Origin: Roseovarius arcticus | Lineage (GTDB): Bacteria > Pseudomonadota > Alphaproteobacteria > Rhodobacterales > Rhodobacteraceae | Reading direction: 5' to 3' | Assembly (NCBI RefSeq): GCF_006125015.1 | Contig: NZ_SZZN01000001.1 | Location: 124,001 to 188,000 of the forward strand | Length of the DNA stretch: 64,000 nt | Shown here: positions 15,806 through 24,666 of the stretch, piece after piece | Numbering within the stretch: the stretch's first letter is position 1 | How the letters are laid out: each line of letters begins with the position of its first letter | Translations under genes and position numbers: made by a program | Notes under the pieces: generated by a model | Database searches by the model: none | Told to the model about the DNA's origin: nothing | What the model saw: the letters and a program-made list of their open reading frames with translations, nothing else

Positions 15806-16621
15806 ATGGATATGGATTTCGTGGCCGAAAAGGGCCTTGTGCTGCTTGGCTGTGGCAAGATGGGCGGCGCTATGCTGCAAGGCTGGCTGAAGGGTGGATT
15901 GCCCCCCTCATCGGTCTGGGTGATTGACCCCAAGCCATCGGATTGGCTGAAATCCACAGGCGTTACCATTAACGGCGATCTGCCCACCGCGCCGGGCATA
16001 GTTCTGATCGCGGTCAAGCCGCAGATGATGGGCGATGCGCTGCCGAGCTTGCGCGAAATGGGCAATGGCACCACCCTCTTTATCTCGGTCGCCGCAGGCA
16101 CGCCGATCTCAGCGTTCGAGGCTGCATTAGGCAGCGCCAGCCCGATCATTCGCGCCATGCCCAACACGCCCGCCGCGGTGGGCCGCGGCATCACCTCGAT
16201 CATTGGCAACGTCCACGCCAGCAGTGACCAGATGGACCTGGCCGAGACATTGTTGACCGCCGTTGGTCAGGTCGTGCGGCTGCAGAATGAGGATCAAATG
16301 GACGCCGTCACCGGCGTCTCAGGCTCTGGCCCGGCCTACGTCTTCCACATGATTGAATGCATGGCAAAGGCGGGCGAGGCCGAGGGGCTACCGGCCGCGC
16401 TGGCCATGCAACTGGCGCTGGCGACGGTCGCTGGCGCAGGCGCGCTGGCAGAGGGATCGGACGAGACGCCATCGCAACTGCGCGTCAATGTCACCAGCCC
16501 AAATGGCACCACACAGGCGGGTCTAGACGTGTTGATGGACGCCGAGAACGGCCTGCCAGACCTGATCCGCCGTACAGTGGGCGCCGCCGCCAACCGATCG
16601 AGGGAACTGAAGAATGGCTGA
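15806..16621 (+). CDS. proC: Pyrroline-5-carboxylate reductase
   Basis: NAD(P)H-dependent last step of proline synthesis. The 271-aa protein has the N-terminal nucleotide loop LLGCGKMGGAMLQGW, the RAMPNTPAAVGRG motif, and the C-terminal signature VTGVSGSGPAYVFHMIE plus SPNGTTQAGLDVL. Length and motifs are typical. Followed by csaA with an 8-base overlap. Confidence 0.95.
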   Translation: MDMDFVAEKGLVLLGCGKMGGAMLQGWLKGGLPPSSVWVIDPKPSDWLKSTGVTINGDLPTAPGIVLIAVKPQMMGDALPSLREMGNGTTLFISVAAGTPISAFEAALGSASPIIRAMPNTPAAVGRGITSIIGNVHASSDQMDLAETLLTAVGQVVRLQNEDQMDAVTGVSGSGPAYVFHMIECMAKAGEAEGLPAALAMQLALATVAGAGALAEGSDETPSQLRVNVTSPNGTTQAGLDVLMDAENGLPDLIRRTVGAAANRSRELKNG

Positions 16622-16952
16622 CATCTCATTTGATGACTTCATGGCTGTCGATATCCGTGTAGGCCGCGTCACCCGGGCCGAGCCGTTTCCCGAGGCGCGC
16701 AAGCCCGCGATCAAAATGTGGATCGATTTCGGACCTGCGATTGGCGAGCGCAAGACATCGGCCCAAGTCACCGCGCATTACACGCCCGAGACGCTATCAG
16801 GCCGGATGGTAATGGGCGTCGTCAACTTTCCACCACGACAGATTGGTCCCTTTATGTCCGAAGTGCTGGTGCTAGGCGTCGCGGATGCGAACGGCGAAAT
16901 AGTGTTGCTGTCGCCGGACCAGGATGTGCCCATTGGCGGACGAATGCATTGA
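16614..16952 (+). CDS. csaA: CsaA-type tRNA-binding protein
   Basis: A 112-aa stand-alone tRNA-binding OB-fold. Motifs: FDDFMAVDIRVGRVTRAEPF, KPAIKMWIDFGPAIGERKTS and the closing VNFPPRQIGPFMSEVLVLG block, as in CsaA homodimers related to the C-terminus of MetRS. In Bacillus CsaA has chaperone-like activity linked to secretion; its role in alphaproteobacteria is unclear. Lies between proC (8-base overlap) and a dehydrogenase (4-base overlap). Confidence 0.92.
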   Translation: MADISFDDFMAVDIRVGRVTRAEPFPEARKPAIKMWIDFGPAIGERKTSAQVTAHYTPETLSGRMVMGVVNFPPRQIGPFMSEVLVLGVADANGEIVLLSPDQDVPIGGRMH

Positions 16953-17902
16953 GCCGCGTTTTCCTGACCCGGCCCCTACCGGCGCGCGTTATTGCCGCCG
17001 CAGAGGCTGCGTTTGACGTAGAGGTGCGCAAAAGCACGCTGCCAATGAAGCCCGGCGAAATGCGCGCAGCGCTCGCGCTATATGACGGCGTAATACCGAC
17101 ATTGGGCGATATCTTTGACGCCGAGGTGTTCGAGGATGGCGCGCATCGCTGCAAGATACTGGCGAATTTCGGCGTCGGTTATAATCATATCGACGTGGTC
17201 GCCGCCCGCGCCTGCAATGTAACCGTCACGAACACCCCCGGCGCTGTCACTGATGCGACCGCCGATATTGCCATGACCCTCATGCTGATGAGCGCACGCC
17301 GCGCGGGCGAGGGGGAGCGGCTGGTGCGATCAGGCATGTGGGAGGGCTGGCATCCGACCCAGATGCTGGGCCTTCACTTGGGCGGCAAGACTGTGGGCAT
17401 CATTGGCATGGGCCGCATCGGGCAGGCTATCGCGCGGCGCTGCCATCATGGCTTTGGCATGGACGTGATCTACTACAACCGCTCTGAGAAACAGATGGAT
17501 TTCCCGGCTCTGCGGATGGACGAGATCGCGGCGCTCGCCGGGCGCGCCGACGTGATTGTTGTTTGCGTGCCCGGCGGGCCCGGTACGCACCATCTGATCG
17601 ACGCAGGTGTCTTTGCCGCGATGCAGCCGCACGCACACCTTATCAACATCTCGCGCGGGGATGTGGTGGAGGAGGCGGCGCTGATTTCCGCGCTGCAAAC
17701 GGGCCAGATCGCGGGCGCGGGTTTGGACGTTTATGAGCACGAGCCAAAGGTGCCAGATGCGCTTGTCGCGTTGGAAAGCGCCGTGTTGCTGCCGCATCTG
17801 GGCACGGCTGCGCTAGAGGTACGAGAGGCGATGGGGATGCTGGCTGTCGAAAACCTCAAGGCGTTCTTTGCCGGCGACGCACCGCCCAACGCGGTCAACT
17901 AA
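16949..17902 (+). CDS. D-2-hydroxyacid dehydrogenase (glycerate/glyoxylate reductase type)
   Basis: NAD(P)-dependent D-isomer 2-hydroxyacid dehydrogenase, 317 aa. Motifs: FGVGYNHIDVVAARA, GKTVGIIGMGRIGQAIARR (Rossmann loop), CVPGGPGTHHLI, LINISRGDVVEEAALI and LLPHLGTAALEVREAM (catalytic His). Resembles GyaR/GRHPR-like glycerate dehydrogenases. The frame continues upstream through csaA, but TTG 16949 overlaps the csaA stop as TTGA and gives the family N-terminus (SRVFLTRPLPARV), so an unusual TTG start is preferred. Confidence 0.88.
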   Translation: MSRVFLTRPLPARVIAAAEAAFDVEVRKSTLPMKPGEMRAALALYDGVIPTLGDIFDAEVFEDGAHRCKILANFGVGYNHIDVVAARACNVTVTNTPGAVTDATADIAMTLMLMSARRAGEGERLVRSGMWEGWHPTQMLGLHLGGKTVGIIGMGRIGQAIARRCHHGFGMDVIYYNRSEKQMDFPALRMDEIAALAGRADVIVVCVPGGPGTHHLIDAGVFAAMQPHAHLINISRGDVVEEAALISALQTGQIAGAGLDVYEHEPKVPDALVALESAVLLPHLGTAALEVREAMGMLAVENLKAFFAGDAPPNAVN

Positions 17903-17903
17903 A

Positions 17904-19022
17904 ATGGGGCTGGCCGCCGTCACGGGTACCGGGGTTTTTACACCGTCGTACGTTATCACCAATGACGAACTGGTGACGGCTTTCAACGCCTACGCAGACG
18001 CGTTCAACGCGGAGAATGCAGACGCCATAAACGCAGGCGACATGGCGGCCAAGCCTCATTCCAGCAGCGACTTCATTGTCAGCGCGTCAGGTATCCACCA
18101 GCGATATGTGGTGGAGAAGTCTGGCATCCTTGATCCGCAAATCATGCACCCAACCCTGCCGCCGCGCGGCGATGATCAGCCCAGCCTGATGGCCGAAATG
18201 GCGCTGGATGCATGCACAAAAGCGCTGGCAGAGGCGGGCCGCGGCGGCGCTGATGTCGATCTTATCATCTGCGCTGCGTCCAATCACGAGCGGGCGTATC
18301 CCGCGATTGCTGTGGAAATTCAAAATCTTCTTGGCGCGCGTGGGTTTGCTTTTGATATGAACGTCGCCTGCTCATCGGCCACATTTGGAATGCAGGCGGC
18401 GGCGGACATGATCCGTGCTGGGTCAGCCCGCTGCGCGATCGTCGTCAGCCCCGAGGTATGTAGCACGCATCTGGAGTGGCGCGACCGCGATTGCCACTTC
18501 ATTTTTGGCGATGTTTGCACGGCGGCGGTGCTGGAGCCGGAGGAGGTGGCCAAAGGCGCACATTTTCGTATCCTCAGCACCCAATGTGCCACACAGTTTT
18601 CAAACAATATTCGCAACAATGACGGCTTTTTGCGCCGCGCCCATGGCCAGATGCAGGACCGCCGCGACATGCAGTTCATGCAGGAAGGGCGCCGCGTTTT
18701 TAAGGAGGTTCTGCCGCTGGTCGCGAGCCATATCGCAGACCATCTGGCGGACGCAGGCACACCGCCAGAAGGGCTAAAACGCCTCTGGCTGCATCAGGCC
18801 AACAAGGCGATGAACGACTATATTGGTCGCAAGGTGATGGGACGAACACCAACGCCAACAGAGCAGCCGAACGTTCTGCAGGACTACGCCAACACCTCGT
18901 CGGCAGGCTCAATCATCGCATTTTCGCAGCATAGCGCCGATCTGGTTCCGGGCGATTTGGGCCTGATATGCTCGTTCGGTGCGGGCTATTCGGTGGGGTC
19001 TGTTCTGGTCGAACGCGGCTGA
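17904..19022 (+). CDS. Beta-ketoacyl synthase III (FabH-like) paralogue
   Basis: A 372-aa thiolase-fold condensing enzyme with the FabH triad C156 (MNVACSSATFG), H297 (WLHQANKAMND) and N330 (DYANTSSAGS). It is about 50 residues longer than housekeeping FabH because of an N-terminal insertion (about 22-90, rich in Asn/Ala/Asp) and extra loops, so it is more likely a specialised KAS III than the fatty-acid initiation enzyme. It has no acyl-carrier gene beside it. ATG 17904 lies 1 base after the dehydrogenase stop; its 3' end overlaps the opposite-strand ORF at 18986 by 37 bases. Confidence 0.85.
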   Translation: MGLAAVTGTGVFTPSYVITNDELVTAFNAYADAFNAENADAINAGDMAAKPHSSSDFIVSASGIHQRYVVEKSGILDPQIMHPTLPPRGDDQPSLMAEMALDACTKALAEAGRGGADVDLIICAASNHERAYPAIAVEIQNLLGARGFAFDMNVACSSATFGMQAAADMIRAGSARCAIVVSPEVCSTHLEWRDRDCHFIFGDVCTAAVLEPEEVAKGAHFRILSTQCATQFSNNIRNNDGFLRRAHGQMQDRRDMQFMQEGRRVFKEVLPLVASHIADHLADAGTPPEGLKRLWLHQANKAMNDYIGRKVMGRTPTPTEQPNVLQDYANTSSAGSIIAFSQHSADLVPGDLGLICSFGAGYSVGSVLVERG

Positions 19023-19219
19023 TCTTTGTGGCCGTTTTGCCAATGGCGCACACTGCGCGCGACCAGCGTAGCACTGGGATAGGCGATAGAAAACGCCAGG
19101 ATGATGCAGACCACGATAACCCAAAATGACGTATAGCCGAGGCTTGCGCAGACTGCGATTAACGCGCCTGCCACCGCTGCCGCGCTGAGCAATGTCAGGT
19201 ATAGGGCGAGGCGATCCAT
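18986..19219 (-). CDS. Small two-helix membrane protein (77 aa)
   Basis: Two clear transmembrane segments (LALYLTLLSAAAVAGALIAV and FWVIVVCIILAFSIAYPSAT), the second ending in a SATLVARSVRHW stretch, then a polar basic tail. This resembles small membrane proteins I have seen in Rhodobacteraceae, always of unknown role. Its 3' end overlaps the 3' end of the KAS III gene on the other strand. Confidence 0.7.
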   Translation of the reverse strand: MDRLALYLTLLSAAAVAGALIAVCASLGYTSFWVIVVCIILAFSIAYPSATLVARSVRHWQNGHKDQPRSTRTDPTE

Positions 19220-19282
19220 CGGGTGACCTTTCTACTTTGCGGGTACCTTAAAGTAACTCATGCCGCGCTCGCATCGTTCCGC

Positions 19283-20236
19283 CTAGCGCCCCTGCCGCAT
19301 ACTGGCGCGCAGTTGCGAGGGGGCCGCGCCGTAACGCAAACGCACAGCGCGCGCCATCGCAGCGGGCGAGTCGTAGCCGCACCGCACGGCGATCTCGCCC
19401 ACCGCCAAAACGGTGCTGTCCAGCAGTTTGCGTGCTTCGGACAGGCGAATATGACGATAGACCGTGCCGGGCGGCGCGCCCAATGCCCGGCGAAAATGGC
19501 GGTCGAGCGTCCGAGGCTGGCAATTCAGCCTCCGCGCGATAGCGGCCAAAGGCAGGGGCCGCTCTACATGCGCGCGCATCTGCGCCAGCGCACCCTGCAC
19601 CAGTGCATCGGTCTGTGGCGGGGTAGCCGACGTGTCGCTGCCATGCATGAACTGATCTTCGACATCCAGCCGCGCGGCCATGCCGGCGTGATACGCAATC
19701 AACTCCATCATCAGGTCCAACGCGCTCATTGCGCCGGCGCAGGTAATCGTCGGCCCATCGTAGATAACGCGCGCACGCTCGACCTCAACCTCCAGAAACC
19801 GCTCGGCAAAGGCGTCCTGCAGATCCCAGTGCAGCGTGGCGCGGCGCCCGTTCAGCAGTCCAGCCGAGGCCATCAGCCATGGCCCGGTGTCCATCCCGGC
19901 CACGAATCTCGCGCGTGACGCCGCAGCGCGCAGCGCCTTGCGAACCAGCGCTGTGTCGTGGCGTACATGGTCGTAACTGGCGAGTACGAATAAGTAATCG
20001 CAATCGCCCAGTTGCCCCAGCGCATCATGAGGCAAGACCTGCATCCCGCTGGAGCTGTGGACCGGATTGCCTGCCATCGTCACAATCCGCCAGTGAAATA
20101 GGTCCGCCCGGCTGACGGAATTTGCGGCGCGCAGCGGCTCTAGACAATTGGCGAGGCAGAGGTTCGAGAACCTGTCAAAGAGCAGAAATGCAATGGTGAT
20201 CGGTGCGCCGGGCGGTTTTGTCCATTTTTGCATCAT
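19283..20236 (-). CDS. GlxA-family AraC-type regulator, CdhR-like
   Basis: N-terminal DJ-1/PfpI-like effector domain (ITIAFLLFDRFSNLCLANCL to about residue 190, with the GMDTGPWLMASAGLLNGR nucleophile-elbow region) plus a C-terminal AraC DNA-binding domain (PLPLAAIARRLNCQPRTLDR, then GYDSPAAMARAVRLRYGAAP). CdhR of Pseudomonas, the activator of carnitine dehydrogenase genes, has this architecture, and here the gene diverges from a carnitine gene set; the assignment rests on both. The frame is open far upstream; ATG 20236 or the adjacent ATG 20233, behind ACAGGA, fits the family N-terminus. Confidence 0.82.
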   Translation of the reverse strand: MMQKWTKPPGAPITIAFLLFDRFSNLCLANCLEPLRAANSVSRADLFHWRIVTMAGNPVHSSSGMQVLPHDALGQLGDCDYLFVLASYDHVRHDTALVRKALRAAASRARFVAGMDTGPWLMASAGLLNGRRATLHWDLQDAFAERFLEVEVERARVIYDGPTITCAGAMSALDLMMELIAYHAGMAARLDVEDQFMHGSDTSATPPQTDALVQGALAQMRAHVERPLPLAAIARRLNCQPRTLDRHFRRALGAPPGTVYRHIRLSEARKLLDSTVLAVGEIAVRCGYDSPAAMARAVRLRYGAAPSQLRASMRQGR

Positions 20237-20242
20237 TCCTGT

Positions 20243-20260
20243 CCGATACCGCACTATCGG
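20243..20260. promoter_or_regulatory. Inverted repeat CCGATA-N6-TATCGG, candidate CdhR operator
   Basis: A perfect 6-bp inverted repeat (CCGATA 20243-20248, TATCGG 20255-20260) in the 90-base divergent region between the GlxA-family regulator and the carnitine genes, 6 bases upstream of the regulator start. A second, wider pair TTGCC/GGCAA (20266-20270, 20286-20290) follows. Confidence 0.4.
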
Positions 20261-20326
20261 GCCCGTTGCCAGCGTTACCATATGCGGCAAGCGACGACTC
20301 GAAATCCCCCCCCGAAAGGATGGCCC

Positions 20327-21238
20327 ATGCCCCTGACTATGAACCGCGACGTCTTTATCACTTGTGCCGTGACTGGCGGCGGCGGCACCCAGGATCGCAG
20401 CCCGCATGTGCCGCGCAGCCCCCAGCAGATCGCAGACAGCGCCATTGCGGCGGCAAAGGCTGGCGCCGCCATCGTGCATTGCCACGTGCGCGATCCCGAA
20501 ACAGGCAAGCCAAGCCGCGACCTGAAGCTATACCGCGAGCTAACCGATCGCATCCGCGCGTCAGATACTGACGTGGTGCTGAACCTGACCGCTGGTATGG
20601 GCGGCGACATGATCTTTGGCGATCCCGAAACCCCGCTGCCGCTGAACGAGGGTGCATCCGATATGGTCGGGGCAAGTGAACGCACCGCGCACGTGCTGGA
20701 ATGCCTCCCCGAGATTTGCACGCTGGATTGCGGCACGATGAACTTTGCCGAGGCCGATTATGTCATGACCAATACGCCCGGCATGTTGCAGGCGATGGGC
20801 GGCATGATGACCGGCGCAGGCGTCAAGCCAGAGATTGAGGCGTTTGACACCGGCCACCTTTGGTATGCCAAGCAACTGGTCAAGGATGGCGTGCTGGAGG
20901 CCGATGCACTGGTTCAGCTGTGCATGGGCGTAAAATGGGGCGCGCCGAACGACATGAACACCTTTATGGCAATGGTCAACAACGTGCCAGACGACTGGAA
21001 CTGGTCGGCATTCTCATTGGGCCGTGACCAGATGCCTTACGTCGCCGCAGCAGTGCTGGCAGGCGGCAACGTGCGCGTCGGGCTAGAGGATAACCTGATG
21101 CTGGACAAAGGCGTTCTGGCCGAAAACCATCATCTGGTCACACGCGCCCGCGAGATCATTGAGCGTATGGGCGCACGCGTCATGTCACCCGCAGACGTAC
21201 GCGACAAACTGCGCCTGACCAAGCGCGCGCCGAAGTGA
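20327..21238 (+). CDS. Beta-keto acid cleavage enzyme (BKACE), likely 3-dehydrocarnitine cleavage
   Basis: Zn-dependent TIM-barrel enzyme that condenses a beta-keto acid with acetyl-CoA and splits it to acetoacetate and a new CoA ester. Zn ligands H51 and H53 lie in IVHCHVRDPETG; VFITCAVTGGGG opens the protein and LGRDQMPYVAAAVLAGGNVR followed by VGLEDN closes the barrel. Beside a carnitine dehydrogenase-thioesterase fusion the expected substrate is 3-dehydrocarnitine, giving betainyl-CoA (as for CdhC). ATG 20327 has AAGGA 8 bases upstream. First gene of the operon; the next gene starts at an overlapping GTGA. Confidence 0.88.
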   Translation: MPLTMNRDVFITCAVTGGGGTQDRSPHVPRSPQQIADSAIAAAKAGAAIVHCHVRDPETGKPSRDLKLYRELTDRIRASDTDVVLNLTAGMGGDMIFGDPETPLPLNEGASDMVGASERTAHVLECLPEICTLDCGTMNFAEADYVMTNTPGMLQAMGGMMTGAGVKPEIEAFDTGHLWYAKQLVKDGVLEADALVQLCMGVKWGAPNDMNTFMAMVNNVPDDWNWSAFSLGRDQMPYVAAAVLAGGNVRVGLEDNLMLDKGVLAENHHLVTRAREIIERMGARVMSPADVRDKLRLTKRAPK

Positions 21239-21999
21239 GCCAGCGCGTCCTCATAACCGGGGGTGCGTCTGGCATCGGCCTTGGCCTTGCGCGGAGGTTT
21301 GCGGCGCAAGGCGATCGTGTCGCACTATGCGATGCCGACGGGGATGCGGTTGCGCGTGTCGCTGCCGCCATGCCAGACGCCATCTGCAGGCAGGCGGATG
21401 TCACGGACGCGGCCCAGATGGACGCATTTCTAGGCGAGGTTGAGGGCGCGTTGGGCGGTATTGACGTGGTCTGCGCCAATGCGGGCACCGGCGGCCCCGC
21501 TGGCCGGATCGAGGATCTGGACTATGACGCGTGGCAGGCGTGCCTTGCCGTCAACCTGAACGGCGCGTTTCTGACCTGCCGCTGGGCCGCGCGGATCATG
21601 CGCGCCCAAGGGTCGGGCTGCATCGTCATCACCTCGTCGACGTCGGGCCAATGGGGTCACCCCTACCGCTCGCCCTATGCGTCGGCGAAATGGGGCCTTA
21701 TCGGCCTGACCAAAACGCTGGCGATGGAGCTGGGCCCCGTGGGCGTCCGCGTCAACGCCATTTGCCCCGGCGCGGTGACGGGCGACCGGATGGACCGCGT
21801 CGTTGCGATGGAGGCCAAGGCGGCCGGGCGCCCTGAGCAGGACGTGCGCGACCAGTATGTGCGCGGCGTGTCGATGCGCACTTGGGTCACTGTTGATGAT
21901 CTGGCCGACACGGTGCTCTTCCTCGCCTCGCCGGCCGCCTCGAAAATCTCTGGCCAGATCCTGGCGATCGACGGCCACACCGAAACAAACGCGCCCTAA
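21235..21999 (+). CDS. SDR-family oxidoreductase in the carnitine operon
   Basis: Classical 254-aa short-chain dehydrogenase: TGGASGIGLGLARRF at the N-terminus, CANAGTGGP, catalytic Ser in ITSSTSGQWGHPYRSPYASA with the YxxxK as YASAK, and PGAVTGDRM. Within this operon it could reduce acetoacetate released by the BKACE step to 3-hydroxybutyrate, or act on D-carnitine; sequence alone does not decide. GTG start overlapping the previous stop by 4 bases. Confidence 0.85.
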   Translation: MSQRVLITGGASGIGLGLARRFAAQGDRVALCDADGDAVARVAAAMPDAICRQADVTDAAQMDAFLGEVEGALGGIDVVCANAGTGGPAGRIEDLDYDAWQACLAVNLNGAFLTCRWAARIMRAQGSGCIVITSSTSGQWGHPYRSPYASAKWGLIGLTKTLAMELGPVGVRVNAICPGAVTGDRMDRVVAMEAKAAGRPEQDVRDQYVRGVSMRTWVTVDDLADTVLFLASPAASKISGQILAIDGHTETNAP

Positions 22000-22010
22000 G
22001 CCGCGAGAGA

Positions 22011-23444
22011 ATGGACACTAAAATGACCAAACAAATGACAGCGGCCATTATCGGCGGCGGTGTGATCGGCGGCGGATGGGCCGCGCGGTTTCTTCTGAAC
22101 GGGTGGGATGTACGTATCTTTGACCCCGACCCGGAGGCCAAGCGCAAGATCGGCGAGGTGCTGGACAACGCGCGCCACGCGCTGCCGATGCTCTATGATT
22201 ATGCCATGCCAGCTGAGGGCGCGCTGAGCTTTCACGACACCGTCACCGAAGCTGTCAAAGGCGCGCACTGGATCCAAGAGAGCGTGCCTGAGCGGCTGGA
22301 GATGAAGCACAAGGTCTATGCCGAAATTCAAAGCGCCTGCGCCGAGGATGCCGTTATTGGCTCGTCCACTAGCGGCTACAAACCAACCGAATTGCAGGAG
22401 GGTGCCGCGCGCCCCGGTCAGATCATGGTCTGCCACCCGTTCAATCCGGTCTATTTGCTGCCGCTGATTGAGGTTGTCGCGACGCCTGCGTCTGACCCGG
22501 CCATCGTCGATCGCGCCGCCGAAATCCTGACCTCAGTTGGCCTATACCCCCTGCGCGTGCGCAAGGAGATCGACGCGCATATCGCCGACCGGTTCCTTGA
22601 GGCTGTCTGGCGCGAGGCGCTGTGGCTGGTCAAGGACGGCATCGCCACGACCGAGGAGATCGACAACGCAATCCGCTACGGCTTTGGCATTCGATGGGCG
22701 CAGATGGGCCTGTTCGAGACGTATCGCGTCGCAGGCGGCGAGGCCGGGATGAAGCATTTCATCGACCAATTTGGCCCTTGCCTGAAATGGCCGTGGACCA
22801 AGCTGATGGACGTGCCTGAGCTGACCGACGAGCTGGCCCAGATGATCGCTGACCAGTCCGACGACCAATCGGGCCACCTCACCATCCGCCAGCTTGAGCG
22901 CAAGCGCGACGGTAACCTGATCGCTATGATGCGCGCGCTCAAACAGCAAGGGAATGCCTCTGGCCGCCTGCTGAACTCGCATGAAAAAACGCTGCGGCCT
23001 GTACTGCAGGGTGGCAGTCCAATGGTCAGCCTACGCCGCACTATACCGGTCGACTGGACCGACGTGAACGGCCATATGAATGAGGGGCGGTACGGGCAAG
23101 TCTTCTCAGACGCCGCCGAAGAGGTGATGGCGTATGTCGGCGCGGATGACGCGTATATCGCGAACGGCCTCAGCTATTTCACCGTTGAGACGACGACCAA
23201 GTATCTGGCGGAAACACGCGCTGGCGAGGCCGTCGAGGTGCACACCCGCGTCACCGAAGGGCAGGGCAAGAAGCTGCGCTGCGTCCATGAGCTAAAGCGC
23301 GCATCAGACGCCGAAGTGTTGGCCACGTGTGACCAGTTTATGCTGCACGTTAGCCTTGAGACGCGGCGCACCTGCGATCCGTCGCCAGACGTCGCCGAAC
23401 GCGTCGCCGCGCTCGCCGCCGCCCATGAAGGAGCGAAATCATGA
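22011..23444 (+). CDS. L-carnitine 3-dehydrogenase fused to betainyl-CoA thioesterase
   Basis: Two-domain protein, 477 aa. Residues 1-320 form a 3-hydroxyacyl-CoA-dehydrogenase-like carnitine dehydrogenase: NAD loop GGGVIGGGWA (15-24), SSTSGYKPTEL (118-128) and CHPFNPVYLLPLIEV (141-155). Residues about 335-470 are a hotdog thioesterase with VDWTDVNGHMNEGRY (347-361). The same fusion is known in rhizobia, where the thioesterase hydrolyses betainyl-CoA to glycine betaine after BKACE cleavage. In pseudomonads these are separate cdhA and cdhB genes. ATG 22023 is an alternative start. Overlaps the acyl-CoA dehydrogenase by 4 bases. Confidence 0.9.
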   Translation: MDTKMTKQMTAAIIGGGVIGGGWAARFLLNGWDVRIFDPDPEAKRKIGEVLDNARHALPMLYDYAMPAEGALSFHDTVTEAVKGAHWIQESVPERLEMKHKVYAEIQSACAEDAVIGSSTSGYKPTELQEGAARPGQIMVCHPFNPVYLLPLIEVVATPASDPAIVDRAAEILTSVGLYPLRVRKEIDAHIADRFLEAVWREALWLVKDGIATTEEIDNAIRYGFGIRWAQMGLFETYRVAGGEAGMKHFIDQFGPCLKWPWTKLMDVPELTDELAQMIADQSDDQSGHLTIRQLERKRDGNLIAMMRALKQQGNASGRLLNSHEKTLRPVLQGGSPMVSLRRTIPVDWTDVNGHMNEGRYGQVFSDAAEEVMAYVGADDAYIANGLSYFTVETTTKYLAETRAGEAVEVHTRVTEGQGKKLRCVHELKRASDAEVLATCDQFMLHVSLETRRTCDPSPDVAERVAALAAAHEGAKS

Positions 23445-24601
23445 ATTTTGGACTAACCGACGAACAGGAAATGATCGTCTCGACGGTGCGCAGCTTTGTC
23501 GAGAAGGAGATTTACCCTCACGAGGCCGAGGTCGAGCGCACAGGCGAAGTGCCAGCCGACGTGGCCGAAAAGATTAAGCAAAAGACCCTCGATCTGGGCT
23601 TCTATGCCTGCAACTTCCCCGAAGACGTCGGGGGCGCGGGTCTGTCACATCTGGAATTCGCGCTGGTCGAGCGCGAGCTTGGTCGTGGCTCCATGGCGCT
23701 GACGCATTTCTTTGGCCGGCCGCAGAACATCCTGATGGCCTGCGAGGGCGAGCAGCGCGAGCGGTATCTGCTGCCCGCCGTGCGCGGCGAGAGAATGGAC
23801 GCGCTGGCCATGACCGAGCCGGGCGCCGGATCGGACGTGCGCGGAATGAAGTGCAGCGCAAAACGCGACGGCGGTGACTGGGTCGTCAACGGCACCAAGC
23901 ACTTCATCTCGGGCGCCGACCACGCCGATTTCATCATCGTCTTCATTGCGACAGGCGAAGACGACACGCCCAAGGGGCCGAAAAAGCGCATCACGACATT
24001 CCTTGTCGATCGCGGCACGCCGGGGTTCACCATCCGCGACGGATATAAATCGGTTAGCCATCGCGGCTACAAGAACATGATCCTTGAATTTGATAATTGC
24101 CGCCTGCCGGACGCGCAGGTTCTGGGCGAGGTCGATGGCGGCTTTGCGGTGATGAACGAATGGCTCTACGCCACGCGCATCACGGTCGCCACGATGGCTG
24201 TCGGCCGCGCGCGTCGCTGCTTTGACATGGCGCTGAATTACGCGGCAGAGCGCGAGCAATTCGGTCAGCCTATCGGGAAGTATCAAGGTATCAGTTTCCA
24301 GATCGCGGACATGATTACAGAAATCGACGCCGCCGACTGGCTGACCCTCGCCTCCGCATGGCGGCTGGATCAAGGCCTGCCCGCCAATCGAGAGATAGCG
24401 TCGGCCAAGCTCTACGCCAGCGAAATGCTGGCGCGCGTCACCGATGCGACGCTCCAGATCTATGGTGGAATGGGCCTGATGGATGATTTCCCGATCGAGC
24501 GTTTCTGGCGCGATGCGCGGGTTGAGCGTATCTGGGACGGCACGTCTGAGATACAGCGCCACATCATCAGCCGGGATCTGCTGAGACCGCTGGGGGCCTG
24601 A
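23441..24601 (+). CDS. Acyl-CoA dehydrogenase, probable gamma-butyrobetainyl-CoA/crotonobetainyl-CoA enzyme
   Basis: FAD-dependent acyl-CoA dehydrogenase, 386 aa. MNFGLTDEQEMIVSTVRSFV, AMTEPGAGSDVRGMKC, SHRGYKNMILEFDNCRLP and the C-terminal YGGMGLMDDFPIERFWRDAR and DGTSEIQRHIISRDL blocks are standard. The position between the carnitine dehydrogenase fusion and a ligase/CaiD pair suggests oxidation of gamma-butyrobetainyl-CoA, as CaiA does in reverse in enteric bacteria. Substrate is inferred from context only. Confidence 0.85.
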   Translation: MNFGLTDEQEMIVSTVRSFVEKEIYPHEAEVERTGEVPADVAEKIKQKTLDLGFYACNFPEDVGGAGLSHLEFALVERELGRGSMALTHFFGRPQNILMACEGEQRERYLLPAVRGERMDALAMTEPGAGSDVRGMKCSAKRDGGDWVVNGTKHFISGADHADFIIVFIATGEDDTPKGPKKRITTFLVDRGTPGFTIRDGYKSVSHRGYKNMILEFDNCRLPDAQVLGEVDGGFAVMNEWLYATRITVATMAVGRARRCFDMALNYAAEREQFGQPIGKYQGISFQIADMITEIDAADWLTLASAWRLDQGLPANREIASAKLYASEMLARVTDATLQIYGGMGLMDDFPIERFWRDARVERIWDGTSEIQRHIISRDLLRPLGA

Positions 24602-24628
24602 AGCTACCGCTGCGTCAAAAGAACTTTG

Positions 24629-24666
24629 ATGCCTCCGGCGGGGATACTTAAAGCAAAAAGAAAAGG
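24629..24666 (+). repeat. Inverted-repeat element, left arm
   Basis: 38 bases beginning ATGCCTCCGGCGGGGATACT. The reverse complement of 24785-24822 matches it at 32 of 38 positions without a gap, and similarity stops abruptly at both ends. GCCTCCGGCGGGGATA resembles a short sequence I recall as recurring between genes in Rhodobacteraceae genomes. Confidence 0.7.

Noticed and set aside
23645..24562. 305-aa minus-strand frame over the acyl-CoA dehydrogenase gene
   Set aside because: Shadow frame, no recognisable domain, fully inside a gene with clear family motifs.
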